64,000 nt of DNA, taken from assembly GCF_000317125.1 (NCBI RefSeq), contig NC_019695.1, forward strand, positions 1,724,336-1,788,335, written 5' to 3'. The notes under the pieces are model-generated. The model was not told where the DNA came from. It did not search any database and saw only the letters and a program-made list of their open reading frames with translations. Source of the stretch: Chroococcidiopsis thermalis PCC 7203 (GTDB lineage: Bacteria > Cyanobacteriota > Cyanobacteriia > Cyanobacteriales > Chroococcidiopsidaceae). Made by a program: the position numbers and the translations under genes. Each line of letters begins with the position of its first letter. Position 1 is the stretch's first letter. Positions 1 through 8,752 of this stretch are shown here, in pieces.

Positions 1-221
1 TCGGTCTGAGAGCGAAAAAACTCCAGATTGGATGCATCTTGGCGACTAAAAATATGCGCTCCTAAAGCTGCTAATTTCTCGGTGATATGACTCTCTCGGA
101 TATCGGAGCCAGAAACAGGTAAACGACGCTTGGCTAAGATATAAGCAAGAGCAGACATTCCGATACCACCAATACCGACGAAATGGAATGGTTTACCGCT
201 TAAATCGACATAATTAGTCAT
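1..221 (-). CDS. murC: UDP-N-acetylmuramate--L-alanine ligase MurC, N-terminal part (runs off the window)
   Basis: The gene reads leftwards from an ATG at 221 and is cut by the window edge, leaving about 73 residues. The first visible segment, FHFVGIGGIGMSALA, is the glycine-rich nucleotide-binding loop that opens Mur ligases. It is followed by VSGSDIRES and LGAHIF, the usual start of MurC. The family adds L-alanine to UDP-MurNAc in the cytoplasm during peptidoglycan precursor synthesis. A loop of this GIGGIGMS type points to MurC rather than MurD, MurE or MurF. The catalytic middle and C-terminal domains lie outside the window, so integrity cannot be judged. Confidence 0.9.
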   Translation of the reverse strand, partial: MTNYVDLSGKPFHFVGIGGIGMSALAYILAKRRLPVSGSDIRESHITEKLAALGAHIFSRQDASNLEFFRSQT

Positions 222-453
222 TTTTACTCCTCACACCTCACCCCAAAGTCCAGTATACAAATGTCACGCGATATCATATCAGGAAATAAATTTTACGGAT
301 GGCTCGACTGTTTAAGTTTTTTATATCTGACATCAATTCGCTCTGTCCTCCCCAGGCGATGTTTATTTACAGGAATTTACGTACTTAGCTAATAGAGTTT
401 AATTTTTATTTTGAGAAAGTATTTTATTTGGCAGAGATTTTAGTTTTTTTTCT

Positions 454-490
454 GAAAAAAAGCACCCAAATGCTGAATGTCATTGGGTGC
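454..490 (-). terminator. Rho-independent terminator, minus strand, downstream of folE
   Basis: On the minus strand the arm GCACCCAA (490-483) pairs with TTGGGTGC (469-462) across a 13-base loop, and a run of seven T follows at once (461-455). A GC-rich stem plus U-tract is a classical intrinsic terminator. It lies about 145 bases past the folE stop and probably ends the ado-aar-accA-SDR-folE direction before murC. Confidence 0.8.
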
Positions 491-592
491 AGTATAACTA
501 AGTACTGATTAAAACTGACTAAAGCGCGATCGCAAATTATCAGACCATGTGGTGACGAAAAGAATACACTCTTTACGACTTCTGATTCACTA

Positions 593-620
593 GTACGGGC
601 GCACAGCCGTGCACCCCTAC
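593..620. repeat. Dispersed palindromic repeat, GGGGCGCACAGC family
   Basis: The sequence GGGCGCACAGCCGTGCACCCC forms a GC-rich hairpin around CAGCCGTG. A nearly identical copy lies at 62546-62575 between an SDR gene and fumC. Both copies follow the 3' ends of genes. Confidence 0.7.
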
Positions 621-634
621 GACTCCCCAATCAA

Positions 635-1360
635 TTAGAAGAAAGCTGGTTGATGGCGAATCAAGTTGAAAAACTCTTCGCGGGTTTTTTGCTCGTCCTG
701 GAATACTCCAAGCATGGCACTCGTAACAGTCCAAGAACCAGGTTTTTGCACCCCACGCATTACCATACACATATGGGTTGCTTCCATAACCACTGCTACG
801 CCTTGAGGGTCTAAAATTTCCTGTACTGCTTCAGCAATTTGGCGCGTCAGTCGTTCTTGTACTTGCAAGCGGCGGGAGTACATCTCGACAATTCGAGCTA
901 GCTTGCTCAGACCCACCACTTTTTGATTGGGAATATAGGCTACGTGCGCTCTACCCATAAAAGGCAGCATATGATGCTCGCACAAGCTGAAAAAGTTGAT
1001 ATCGCGCACGAGTACCATCTCGTTATGACCTTCATCAAAAATGGCTCCGTTGACGAGTTCTTCTAAAGATTGACTGTAGCCACTGGTGAGAAACCGCATG
1101 GCTTCCGCAACACGCTTAGGAGTTTTCAACAAACCTTCTCGCTCTGGATCTTCGCCTACACCGATCAAGAGGGCGCGTACAGCCTCCATCATCGACTCGT
1201 GGGCTTCTGCTTCGGTAGGAGTCTGTAAGTTTGGTTTTTGACCGTTGTGGGTGTTGCGGTCTGGTCGGGATTGAATCGCCTCCACCAGATCGGAATTCAA
1301 AGGCGATGATTGAAAGCGATTGGTAGAACCATTAGAACCGTTAGAAGCAGCAATAGTCAT
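635..1360 (-). CDS. folE: GTP cyclohydrolase I FolE
   Basis: This 241-residue protein converts GTP to 7,8-dihydroneopterin triphosphate, the first step of folate and pterin synthesis in the cytoplasm. The zinc site is intact: Cys127 and His130 in [10 protein letters not shown], and Cys198 in [10 protein letters not shown]. The stretch [19 protein letters not shown] is the family signature. About 45 N-terminal residues, rich in Ser and Asn, precede the conserved fold and look disordered. It is the last gene of a minus-strand series of five (ado, aar, accA, SDR, folE), an arrangement often kept around the alkane genes. Start at the ATG at 1360; a run of cattag/ggtcatt-type repeats lies just upstream. 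Confidence 0.95.
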   Translation of the reverse strand: MTIAASNGSNGSTNRFQSSPLNSDLVEAIQSRPDRNTHNGQKPNLQTPTEAEAHESMMEAVRALLIGVGEDPEREGLLKTPKRVAEAMRFLTSGYSQSLEELVNGAIFDEGHNEMVLVRDINFFSLCEHHMLPFMGRAHVAYIPNQKVVGLSKLARIVEMYSRRLQVQERLTRQIAEAVQEILDPQGVAVVMEATHMCMVMRGVQKPGSWTVTSAMLGVFQDEQKTREEFFNLIRHQPAFF

Positions 1361-1572
1361 GGTGTATGTCTCAGATAAAGTTTAACAATGGTTATTGGTC
1401 ATTAGTCATTGGTCATTAGCCATGAGTTAGCAGGAAGTGGAAAGTTAACCAGTGACAACGGGTAGACTGTCCAACTTTGAGAATCTAAAACCACAAGCTA
1501 TATTTCTAATTGCTTGTGGATATCGTAGACGCTTCGATAGCATTCACTTACAAATGACAAATAACAAATGAC

Positions 1573-2298
1573 TTATAGAGCGCCACCACCGGGCATGAGA
1601 GTTAATTCGGCGATCGCGGCTGGTGTTGGTAATAAGGCTGTATGTACGATTGACTGAGCGACAATTTCTGGTGTCAGCATGGCATTACGGTCAAAGTTAT
1701 GCTGAACTGTTTCGCTGTCCCAAAGTTCTGTATTCACAGCACCAGGACAGATGGTGGTGACGCGAATACCGCGAGCGCTTTCCTCTGCTGCTAGGGTCTT
1801 GGATAGGGCAATCAAACCAGCTTTGCTGACGGAATAAGCTCCCCAGTTGGGGAAGGGAGTTTGTCCGGCGATGGAAGCAACGTTAATAATTGTACCGGAG
1901 CCGCGCTGGTGCATTGTGGGTAAAACTGCCAAGATGCACCCAAACACGCTAGTTAGGTTTAAATCTATCACTTTTTGCCAGTCAGGCAGAGGCGTAGCAC
2001 TCAAAGCCCCCGTGTAGCCCATACCCGCACTATTGACCAAAATATCTATAGCTCCACAATCGGCTGCGATCGCAGCCATCTTCTCTGGCACGACATGAAC
2101 TTGGGCAAGATCCAGGGCGTAAGTTTTTGCTTCTACGCCTGTCTGCCTTGCTGCACTTGCAACTGCCTCTAACTTATCTAGCGAACGACCAACTAGAGCT
2201 AAGTTTACTCCCGTCTTTGCAAAGGCGAGGGCTGTTGCTTTACCAATCCCACTACTAGCACCCGTAATTAGGGCGCGTTTTCCCGTTGTCAATGTCAT
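1573..2298 (-). CDS. Short-chain dehydrogenase/reductase (SDR)
   Basis: A classical SDR of about 241 residues: the NAD(P) loop TGASSGIG near the N-terminus, NSAGMG (the NAG motif variant), the catalytic serine region INVASIAG and the YSVSK active-site pair are all in order. The substrate cannot be read from sequence. I place the start at the ATG at 2298, which has GGAG four bases upstream, rather than the TTG at 2307. It lies between accA and folE in the cluster that also holds the acyl-ACP reductase and aldehyde deformylating oxygenase, so action on a lipid-derived or pterin substrate is possible but only an inference from position. Confidence 0.88.
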   Translation of the reverse strand: MTLTTGKRALITGASSGIGKATALAFAKTGVNLALVGRSLDKLEAVASAARQTGVEAKTYALDLAQVHVVPEKMAAIAADCGAIDILVNSAGMGYTGALSATPLPDWQKVIDLNLTSVFGCILAVLPTMHQRGSGTIINVASIAGQTPFPNWGAYSVSKAGLIALSKTLAAEESARGIRVTTICPGAVNTELWDSETVQHNFDRNAMLTPEIVAQSIVHTALLPTPAAIAELTLMPGGGAL

Positions 2299-2692
2299 AA
2301 ACTCCAACTTAATCGCACCACAAATTGCATGGCTGTTGTACTCATGTCAATCTCTTACCCCTGATAGATGCAACTACCTCTAGATTCAACTTATACTTTA
2401 CCTGCAAGAATTGTTGTCTCGAACGTTCGGGCAGATGATTAATTCTTTATTCATGTTGGCTATAGCCATTCAATCGCGGATTTATTATGTAAATCTCTAG
2501 TAGAGTTGAATAGAACATAGAGATTACCAATCGATTGGCGATCGCCAGCCGTTACGGTAGACATTGCTGCTACCTATTGTCCACTTTGCTTTGTTTTGCC
2601 TAGCATGAGACAAAAATGAGAGGTTGTAAAAAATCTTTACACCCCTCGTTGATTATATCACCATCTTTTCCGTCTTCATCTTCTGACAAAAC
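2299..2692. other. Intergenic region upstream of the SDR gene
   Basis: There is no credible gene here. The stretch is AT-rich with one GATTGGCGATCGCC-type HIP1 region near 2535. It may hold the SDR promoter, since the gap to accA is nearly 400 bases. No clear terminator or operator was seen. Confidence 0.4.
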
Positions 2693-3673
2693 TTAGGAGT
2701 CAAATTCGGTAAAAACACCAATTTGACGGAATTTTTGATACCGCAGTTGACGGCGCTGTTGGCTGGTAAGTTGAGTTAATTCTTCTAAATGTTGTAGCAA
2801 AGCTTGCTTGAGAGCGATCGCGGCTTTGAGAGGGTCGGAGTGAGCGCCGCCGATTGGCTCTGGTAAGATTTGGTCAACAATACCTAAATTTTGTAAATCG
2901 ATTGCTGTCATTTTTAATGCCATAGCAGCTTGAGCGGCTTTACTTGCATCTCGCCAAACAATTGCAGCACAAGCCTCGGGGGTGATGACAGTATAAACTG
3001 CGTGTTCAAACATGAGCAGGCGTTCGCCGACACCAATACCCAAAGCACCACCAGAAAAAGCTTCACCAATTGCGGTACAAATAATCGGTACGTCGAGGCT
3101 AAACATTTCGCGTAAATTATAGGCGATCGCTTCCCCAATTCCTTGTTCTTCAGCTGCGACTGTAGGTAAAGCCCCTGGAGTATCAATAAAAGTTAAAATT
3201 GGCATTCCAAAGCGGTTGGCGTGTTCCATCAACCGCATAGCTTTGCGATAGCCACCAGGGGAAGCCATCCCAAAATTACGGGCAATATTATCTTTTGTAT
3301 CGCGTCCTTTCTGATTGCCTAAGATGACGACTGGTCGCCCTGCAAGGCGCGCAACGCCACCAACTATAGCAGAATCATCGCTTCCACGGCGATCGCCGTG
3401 TAACTCCATCCATTCGTCGCTAATAGCTTGAATGTAATCCAAGGTGCTGGGACGACGGGGATGCCTTGCTAATTGTAATTTTTGCGACGGCGATAAACTA
3501 TTAAAAATCTCCTGGCGCAATTGGCGGGCGCGAGCTTCTAGTCGGCGAATCTCTTCCGACACGTCAACGCCATTTTCTGTTGCTAGCTCTCGAATTTGGT
3601 CGATGCGCGACTCCAAATCAACTAGTGGCTTTTCAAAATCTAACAGTAGAGTTTTGCGTTCGGTTGTTGCCAT
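2693..3673 (-). CDS. accA: Acetyl-CoA carboxylase carboxyltransferase subunit alpha
   Basis: At 326 residues this is full-length AccA, the alpha half of the carboxyltransferase that moves CO2 from biotin to acetyl-CoA to make malonyl-CoA for fatty acids. Visible landmarks are the N-terminal helical region ([15 protein letters not shown]), [15 protein letters not shown], the glycine-rich GFGMPI...TFIDTPGA strand and [10 protein letters not shown] (oxyanion region), followed by the [13 protein letters not shown] signature. It lies directly downstream of aar (180 bases). That puts supply of malonyl-CoA next to genes that draw down acyl-ACP; the pairing is common in cyanobacteria. The gap to aar is filled with short direct repeats. 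Confidence 0.96.
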   Translation of the reverse strand: MATTERKTLLLDFEKPLVDLESRIDQIRELATENGVDVSEEIRRLEARARQLRQEIFNSLSPSQKLQLARHPRRPSTLDYIQAISDEWMELHGDRRGSDDSAIVGGVARLAGRPVVILGNQKGRDTKDNIARNFGMASPGGYRKAMRLMEHANRFGMPILTFIDTPGALPTVAAEEQGIGEAIAYNLREMFSLDVPIICTAIGEAFSGGALGIGVGERLLMFEHAVYTVITPEACAAIVWRDASKAAQAAMALKMTAIDLQNLGIVDQILPEPIGGAHSDPLKAAIALKQALLQHLEELTQLTSQQRRQLRYQKFRQIGVFTEFDS

Positions 3674-3852
3674 CTCGGAAGTGAGTAGTGAGTAGCGAGG
3701 GGTGGGGTAGTGAGTAGCGAGGGGTGGGGAGTGGTGAGTCAGTTGTCAGTTATCAGTTATCGGTGACCAGTTAGTTTTGACTTCTGACTTCTGTTTTCTG
3801 ACTCCTCAGTTTTGACTTTTGACTTTTAACTTTTGACTTACTCTTCAATCCC

Positions 3853-4890
3853 TTAAACTGGTGAATTCTCAAACAGTAGAGGGCGAAAGCCGTGTTTGCG
3901 AGACATTTGACCAATTTGATCCATCTTTGCCACAGTAATTTGGTTGCGTCCCCAAGAAAAGTTAGTGTAGACCTTTTCAAATTCCAGTAGCATTGATTCA
4001 GCAAAGCAGGCAAACAACTGACGAGCTGGTACATCCATGAAGTTAACAATCTTCATAATTTTCCAGTCGATATCCAAAGAGTGTTCGACAATGCCACCGT
4101 TGAGAATATAAACCCCTGGATGTTGAATTTTTGTTGCCAGATTTTTAGGATAACCACCATCAATCATCAAACAGGGGTGTTTTAACATTTGGGCATCGAT
4201 TTCAATTCCCTTGGGCATACTTGCCACCCAGACGACGATATCTGCTTGCGGTAGGGCAGTTTCCAAGTCTAAGATTTTACCTCGTCCTAACTCTGCCTGT
4301 AATGCTTGTAGGCGCTCTTGATTGCGGGCAATTAGTAATAAATCTGCTACGTCGGTACGAGCATTTAACCAGCGACAAACTGCACTACCGATGTCACCGC
4401 TAGCACCGCAAACGGCAACAGTAGCTCGATTGAGGTCAATACCCAACTGCTTTGCTGCTTGCTCCACCTGCTGACAGATAATGTACGCAGTATGAGTGTT
4501 CCCCGTCGTGAACTGCTCGAATTTCAGTTGTACGTTACGGACTTGTTTGATCTGCTGCAAGTTAAAGTTTTCAAAAATAATCGAAGAAAAGCCGCCCAAA
4601 GCTGTAATGTCAATCCCATGCTTTTGAGCGTGCGCCATTGCGTTGATGATTTTTCGCGTTGCAGCTTTAATCCGTCGCGTAGCAAGCATTTCTGGCAGAA
4701 AGCAAGATTCGACATACTTGCCCTCGATTTGCTGTCCAGTAACGCTAGTAACTTTGATATCATCGACTATCTGTGGTGGTGCGCTGCACCAGAAATCAAG
4801 TCCTTGATCGGCATATTCGGGGTAGCCTAATTCTTGTGCTACCGATTGTGCGTGTTCCAGACTGTTTAAGTGACCGATTAGACCAAACAT
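3853..4890 (-). CDS. aar: Long-chain acyl-[ACP] reductase (AAR)
   Basis: A 345-residue NADPH-dependent enzyme reducing fatty acyl-ACP to the aldehyde used by ADO. The N-terminus [17 protein letters not shown] and the pocket segment [13 protein letters not shown] are family hallmarks. The dinucleotide loop is [12 protein letters not shown] (residues 160-171). The cysteine in QLFACFAES (Cys295) matches the position reported as the acyl-thioester nucleophile in the characterised enzyme. Length is close to the usual 339-345. It lies 209 bases downstream of ado on the same strand, but that gap is made of tandem repeats, so co-transcription is uncertain. Confidence 0.96.
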   Translation of the reverse strand: MFGLIGHLNSLEHAQSVAQELGYPEYADQGLDFWCSAPPQIVDDIKVTSVTGQQIEGKYVESCFLPEMLATRRIKAATRKIINAMAHAQKHGIDITALGGFSSIIFENFNLQQIKQVRNVQLKFEQFTTGNTHTAYIICQQVEQAAKQLGIDLNRATVAVCGASGDIGSAVCRWLNARTDVADLLLIARNQERLQALQAELGRGKILDLETALPQADIVVWVASMPKGIEIDAQMLKHPCLMIDGGYPKNLATKIQHPGVYILNGGIVEHSLDIDWKIMKIVNFMDVPARQLFACFAESMLLEFEKVYTNFSWGRNQITVAKMDQIGQMSRKHGFRPLLFENSPV

Positions 4891-4975
4891 GTATTACGGA
4901 TGTCAAACTGGTAGCTCTGACAAAGCAGAGCGGGTGGATGAGAATTTTTGTATCTTTAATCTTAAAAATACTACA

Positions 4976-5098
4976 TAAAGTCAGTTACCAGTTATCAGTT
5001 ACCAGTTACCAGTTATTAGTTATCAGTTACCCAGATTTCTTTGTTACGGTCACTGGTCGCTGTTCGCTGGTCACTGGTTACTGGTTACTGGTCACTGT
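4976..5098. repeat. Tandem short repeats between ado and aar
   Basis: Two adjoining low-complexity tracts lie here: CAGTTACCAGTTATCAGTTA-type units (about 4980-5030) and GGTCACTGGTTACTG-type units (about 5046-5097). The same 7-base unit family (CAGTTAT / ACTGGTC) recurs at 3733-3775, 31118-31165, 44938-44977 and 45899-45930. Confidence 0.8.
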
Positions 5099-5099
5099 T

Positions 5100-5795
5100 T
5101 CAAGCGGCTTGTAGTCCGTAGGCGGATAGACGCATGATGTCACGGGTGGAGAAGCCAATATTGGCAAGGGTTTCACCGTATTGGATCATGAAGTCTTCCA
5201 CCAAAGCATCTTTTTCCATGCCTAAAACCCGAGCATCATCCTCGACTTTATTCAGCATTTGCCAGACAATCGGGAGATTTTGGCGATTGGCTGCTTCTAG
5301 TTCGGCTTTGGACTGTTCAAAGTTGTCTTTCAGCCAAACTTCGCCGAAATTGAGGTGAGTATACTCGTCTTTGACAACGCCCTCGGTAATTTTACGGGCG
5401 AAGTCATCGGCACAGGGAATGTAGATGTTGTAAGCCGCGATCGCAAAACACTCAATAATCAGCGATTGGATTAACAAGCACGTCACGACTTGTCCTGCTG
5501 ATGCTGCTTGTTGAAAGTTTTGATGCAGCCCAGAAAAGAACTCGCGAGCAAATTGCATATCCGGTGTAACTTGGAGATTGCGCCCGCAGGCTTCAAACCC
5601 TTTTTTGTGGCGGTTCTCCATTTTAGATAGGCGAATCAGCTCATCCTTGAGGTTCGGTAGCATTTGAGCCAAACGAATATAGTTTTCGTAGGCTTCTTGT
5701 TCCCCTTCGATCACGATCGCGTTAATGCGACTGTATGCGTCCTTATAGGTTTCGCTGTGGAAATCGATTTCGGAGGTGGCAGCAACTTGCTGCAT
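5100..5795 (-). CDS. ado: Aldehyde deformylating oxygenase (alkane synthase)
   Basis: This 231-residue ferritin-like di-iron enzyme turns a Cn fatty aldehyde into a Cn-1 alkane plus formate. All six expected iron ligands are present at the standard numbering: Glu32, Glu60, His63, Glu115, Glu144 and His147 (in IEGEQEA, KMENRH, IIECFA and DEYTHLN). The family is nearly universal in cyanobacteria and its product is mainly heptadecane or pentadecane held in membranes. It is the first gene of the minus-strand series leading to aar and accA. The 197 bases upstream, facing a divergent ABC permease gene, should carry its promoter. Confidence 0.97.
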   Translation of the reverse strand: MQQVAATSEIDFHSETYKDAYSRINAIVIEGEQEAYENYIRLAQMLPNLKDELIRLSKMENRHKKGFEACGRNLQVTPDMQFAREFFSGLHQNFQQAASAGQVVTCLLIQSLIIECFAIAAYNIYIPCADDFARKITEGVVKDEYTHLNFGEVWLKDNFEQSKAELEAANRQNLPIVWQMLNKVEDDARVLGMEKDALVEDFMIQYGETLANIGFSTRDIMRLSAYGLQAA

Positions 5796-5991
5796 AGTCG
5801 TTCACTCCTATTGGCGTAAATCAGCTTTGTCGATTGCGGTTGACTCTTTAGCTCTATGCATCAGCGTCAACAATAATTAAAATTAAACCTAACAAATCCC
5901 AAGGGGATCTGTTATCTATTGCAGCAAAATAGAGTCCATTTGGGAGAATATCACCTCTAGGTATAAAAGCATAGAGGAAAGCGAACAATTC

Positions 5992-6831
5992 ATGCTTCAG
6001 AAAGATGTGAATGCCAAACATAAGAATCTCTCTATACCATCTCTTAGTTTTATAGTGCTGATACTGGGAGCGGTAATTGTCTTGCTCCCATTGGGAGTTG
6101 TCTTCCTCACATCCTTTGCACCGCCTGGCTCAACACCCGATTTGTTAACGCGATCGGGATGGACTTTGGTAAACTACCAACAAGCATGGCAGCGAGCAAA
6201 TTTCTTGCTAGCATTTGCTAATTCCACGCTGGTAGCTTTAGCCGTGACTGGAATTCAAATCGTGACTTCAGCTTTAGCGGGTTATGCCTTAGCAAGATTG
6301 AAATTCCGAGGACGACAAGCATTACTGCTGGTTGTTTTGGCAACTTTGGTCATTCCATTTCAGTTATTAGTTATTCCTATCTTTCTCGTCCTCAAATGGG
6401 GACATTTAATTAATACCTATGGAGCTTTAATTCTACCTACAGCTGTAAATGGTTTTGGCATTTTCTTACTCAGGCAGTATTTTCAAACTATTCCCATAGA
6501 GTTAGAAGAAGCAGCAGCGATCGATGGGGCGAACCGCCTGCAAATCTTATGGCGGGTAATGTTGCCTTTATCTCGTCCGGCTTTGGTAACATTATTTTTG
6601 TTTACATTTATCGGTGAGTGGAACGATTTATTTAAACCGCTTGTCTTCACAACGCGCCCAGAATTGCGGACGGTTCAATTAGCACTAGCTGAGTTTCAAG
6701 AACAATTTACTAATAACTGGTCTTTACTGATGGCAGCAGTCGCGATCGCTACCTTGCCAGTCATATTAATATTTCTGATCGGACAGAAACAATTTATTCA
6801 GGGAATCGCTTCGACAGGAATCAAAAATTAA
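5992..6831 (+). CDS. Carbohydrate-type ABC transporter permease (MalG-like)
   Basis: A 279-residue inner-membrane permease with about six hydrophobic segments and the cytoplasmic EAA loop ELEEAAAIDGANRLQILWRVMLP, which contacts the ATPase. The LINTYGALILP and GEWNDLFKP stretches are typical of the MalG/LacG/UgpE group. That group works with a MalF-type permease, an ATPase and a binding protein. None of these lies nearby, so this is an orphan subunit whose partners must be elsewhere. The substrate is unknown. It is transcribed divergently from ado. Confidence 0.9.
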   Translation: MLQKDVNAKHKNLSIPSLSFIVLILGAVIVLLPLGVVFLTSFAPPGSTPDLLTRSGWTLVNYQQAWQRANFLLAFANSTLVALAVTGIQIVTSALAGYALARLKFRGRQALLLVVLATLVIPFQLLVIPIFLVLKWGHLINTYGALILPTAVNGFGIFLLRQYFQTIPIELEEAAAIDGANRLQILWRVMLPLSRPALVTLFLFTFIGEWNDLFKPLVFTTRPELRTVQLALAEFQEQFTNNWSLLMAAVAIATLPVILIFLIGQKQFIQGIASTGIKN

Positions 6832-6921
6832 GGACAAGGGAGACAAGGAGGACAAGGAAGCAGGGGAGCAATTCACGCATTCAAAATTTCCCGACTCCCG
6901 ACTCCCGACTCCCGACTCCCG
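6831..6921. repeat. GGGAGACAAGG minisatellite plus CGACTCC tandem repeat
   Basis: Units of GACAAGGGA/GACAAGGAG (6831-6870) are followed by five tandem copies of a GACTCCC heptamer (6891-6921). The tract sits between the stop of the ABC permease gene and the stop of the convergent hypothetical gene. Confidence 0.85.
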
Positions 6922-6922
6922 C

Positions 6923-7954
6923 TTATTCTTCGCTAATTTGCAAGCGGATCGTGCGTTCGTTATCTCCACCTAAACTGACTTCCATCACTTCACCACCGAG
7001 GGGTTCGAGACAACTCAAAAGCGATCGCAAGTGGGGAGTACTCGCCCCCGTATCTACATACAGGCGATCGGCTAAACTACCAATCCGCTTCCAAGTACCG
7101 TAAAGTTTAGCTATGGTTTGTTCTAACTGCGATGCCTGATTTACCAAGTCAGCCGCGACGTTAATACAGCCTACTCGAATTGCTTCCTGAATCGCCCGTT
7201 CTAAGTCTACATCGTCATTGTTTAGGGCTTGGACGGTCGTAGCAGCATTAATATATTTGGACAGGTACTTTGCTTCCGTTGTCACTTCTTTAATTGTGTC
7301 TACGTCAGGATTTGCTGCAATTTCCCGCTGTAACTCTTTTTGGTGAGACTCTGGTAATTTTTCCATTTCTTTCACCAGAGGCGCAAGATAGCGGGGCGGA
7401 AGCGCGTTTTCTGAAGCTTTCACTTTAACGGGTTCGGGCAGGAGTTCGGACGACATCGCCATCCACTCATCTGATAGCTGACGCACTTCACGACGGGTAA
7501 TGCGATCGCCTCGTTTCGCTGCATCGGTGACTAATTGTTGAATTTCTGGTTCCGCTTTTGCAGTTTCGATAAACGCTCGTTTACTAAAGCATCTTACGGC
7601 ATTGGGGTCTAAATGCCCTTGTTCTACTAGCGTATCGGCGCTGTTAGCTAACTCGATTAAGGAGTATGCTTGACTTTTACTAATTTCCCGCGCCTTCAAC
7701 CAGTTGAGAAAACCACTCCCACGGGCATCTCCTTGTTTTTTCTCGCGATCGCGCACTGCCCTTAAAATTCTGCCCCGCCAGATTTCTGTCTGTAGATCGA
7801 AGCGATCGCAAACTAGCCATGCATTATCTAGCTGCTGCTGAAAATCATGTTCCGAAATTTCTTCGTCTTCAGGATCGGGCAGTTCAAAATTGAGATCGAT
7901 TGACTCTGCTAGGACAGCAGCTAGGTCGTCAGTAGAAGCGGAGGATTGCAACAT
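6923..7954 (-). CDS. Conserved hypothetical protein, mostly helical
   Basis: A 343-residue soluble protein with no signal peptide or membrane segment. The N-terminus is acidic (residues 18-36). The middle part, RGSGFLNWLKAREISKSQAY onward, looks helical and resembles the KilA/DUF3102/ParB-type helical modules that follow an HTH. It is rich in charged helices (REVRQLSDEW, KEMEKLPESHQKELQREI). The C-terminal 70 residues (WKRIGSLADRLYV ... RTIRLQIS) look like a separate small domain. I do not recognise a specific function. DNA binding or replicon-related regulation is a guess from the helical pattern only. The gene stands alone, facing the ABC permease gene. Confidence 0.75.
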   Translation of the reverse strand: MLQSSASTDDLAAVLAESIDLNFELPDPEDEEISEHDFQQQLDNAWLVCDRFDLQTEIWRGRILRAVRDREKKQGDARGSGFLNWLKAREISKSQAYSLIELANSADTLVEQGHLDPNAVRCFSKRAFIETAKAEPEIQQLVTDAAKRGDRITRREVRQLSDEWMAMSSELLPEPVKVKASENALPPRYLAPLVKEMEKLPESHQKELQREIAANPDVDTIKEVTTEAKYLSKYINAATTVQALNNDDVDLERAIQEAIRVGCINVAADLVNQASQLEQTIAKLYGTWKRIGSLADRLYVDTGASTPHLRSLLSCLEPLGGEVMEVSLGGDNERTIRLQISEE

Positions 7955-8052
7955 GAGAAGGCGAACGATCTGGTCACAGACCGTTTATTATTGCACGACC
8001 AGCCGAGCATGAATAGCTCGTACTTTTCCCCTTTCCTGCCATCTGCGTCGCG

Positions 8053-8262
8053 CTAACTGTTGAAAGGCAAATCGGGGCGACGAAACCAGTTTCGATCTAC
8101 CCACTCAGCTTTAAACTTGCCTCTCGTCAACTTTTCTACCAAATTCGGAGTGTGGGGACCTGGCAAAATATTAACCCCCATTCTACTTTTTGCCTTATAA
8201 GCAGGTATAATCGAAAACATTATTAATATAGTAGCGATCGCTACTTGTTGTTTCTTGAGCAT
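8053..8262 (-). CDS. Small hypothetical protein with N-terminal hydrophobic segment
   Basis: About 69 residues from the ATG at 8262: a short hydrophobic segment (VAIATILIMFSIIPAY) and then a basic, proline-containing tail. This could be a small secreted or membrane protein. No Shine-Dalgarno sequence is seen and no family is recognised, so it may be a chance ORF. Confidence 0.3.
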   Translation of the reverse strand: MLKKQQVAIATILIMFSIIPAYKAKSRMGVNILPGPHTPNLVEKLTRGKFKAEWVDRNWFRRPDLPFNS

Positions 8263-8274
8263 ATAGGTTGGCAA

Positions 8275-8752
8275 TATTTATGACTTTATTAAGTTAAGTA
8301 TACAGTAAAGACAGTTTTTCAAGTATAAATAAAAACAATTTAATAAATGTTCTACTTAGATATCAGGCAATATCTATAAGAGAAAACACCTACTAGAGAC
8401 GATGAAGCCTCACATAGAGTTCCTTCAATTGGACTCTATCCAATTCCAGAAAACGATCTATGTTGCCTATCCTCAGAAGATATTTGGAACTCGATAGTTA
8501 AGTTGTTGAGGCACGATCGCCGACCTTGTTTTAAAACGAACTCTACCAACTAGGCGATGTGCCTGGAGCCAGGATTAGAGAGAATCGAAACCAGGAATTT
8601 AGAAAATTGCGATCGCAGCTACTTAACCTACATTAGTAAGCGATCGCTCTAAAACATCGAGCCGAAAAATAGTATGCTTCGATCTGGTAGTTGCCAGCGT
8701 CACCTAGACTAAAGGCAGCACGTTCACTTGACTGTCATAGGAGGATAGGCTA
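8275..8752. other. Long leader/intergenic region upstream of mgtE
   Basis: This 478-base stretch has no gene. It contains a long imperfect hairpin at 8510-8563, immediately followed by a second short stem-loop series (CCTGGAGCCAGG near 8562-8573, and a later AAACCAGG near 8590). Its position ahead of a magnesium transporter gene makes a structured 5' leader plausible, but I could not match the M-box consensus. Confidence 0.45.
8510..8563. other. Long imperfect hairpin, tRNA-like on the minus strand
   Basis: GGCACGATCGCC (8510-8521) pairs with GGCGATGTGCC (8553-8563), with one bulge, across a 31-base loop. Read on the minus strand, the loop begins TAGTTGGTAGAG, which looks like a tRNA D-arm, but no proper anticodon stem or T-arm follows. 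It is either a structured leader element of mgtE or a decayed tRNA. Confidence 0.4.

Larger units (their letters stand above)
222..634. other. Gene-free stretch between murC and folE
   Basis: This 413-base stretch holds the presumed murC upstream region, a strong minus-strand terminator (454-490) and a GC-rich palindromic repeat (593-620) next to the folE stop. No convincing coding sequence was found: the short ORFs here run through the repeat and have no recognisable product. Confidence 0.6.

Noticed and set aside
8510-8600. Functional tRNA gene on the minus strand
   Set aside because: A D-arm-like piece exists but no seven-base anticodon loop with matched stem, no T-arm and no matching acceptor stem could be built. 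It is kept only as a hairpin or relic.
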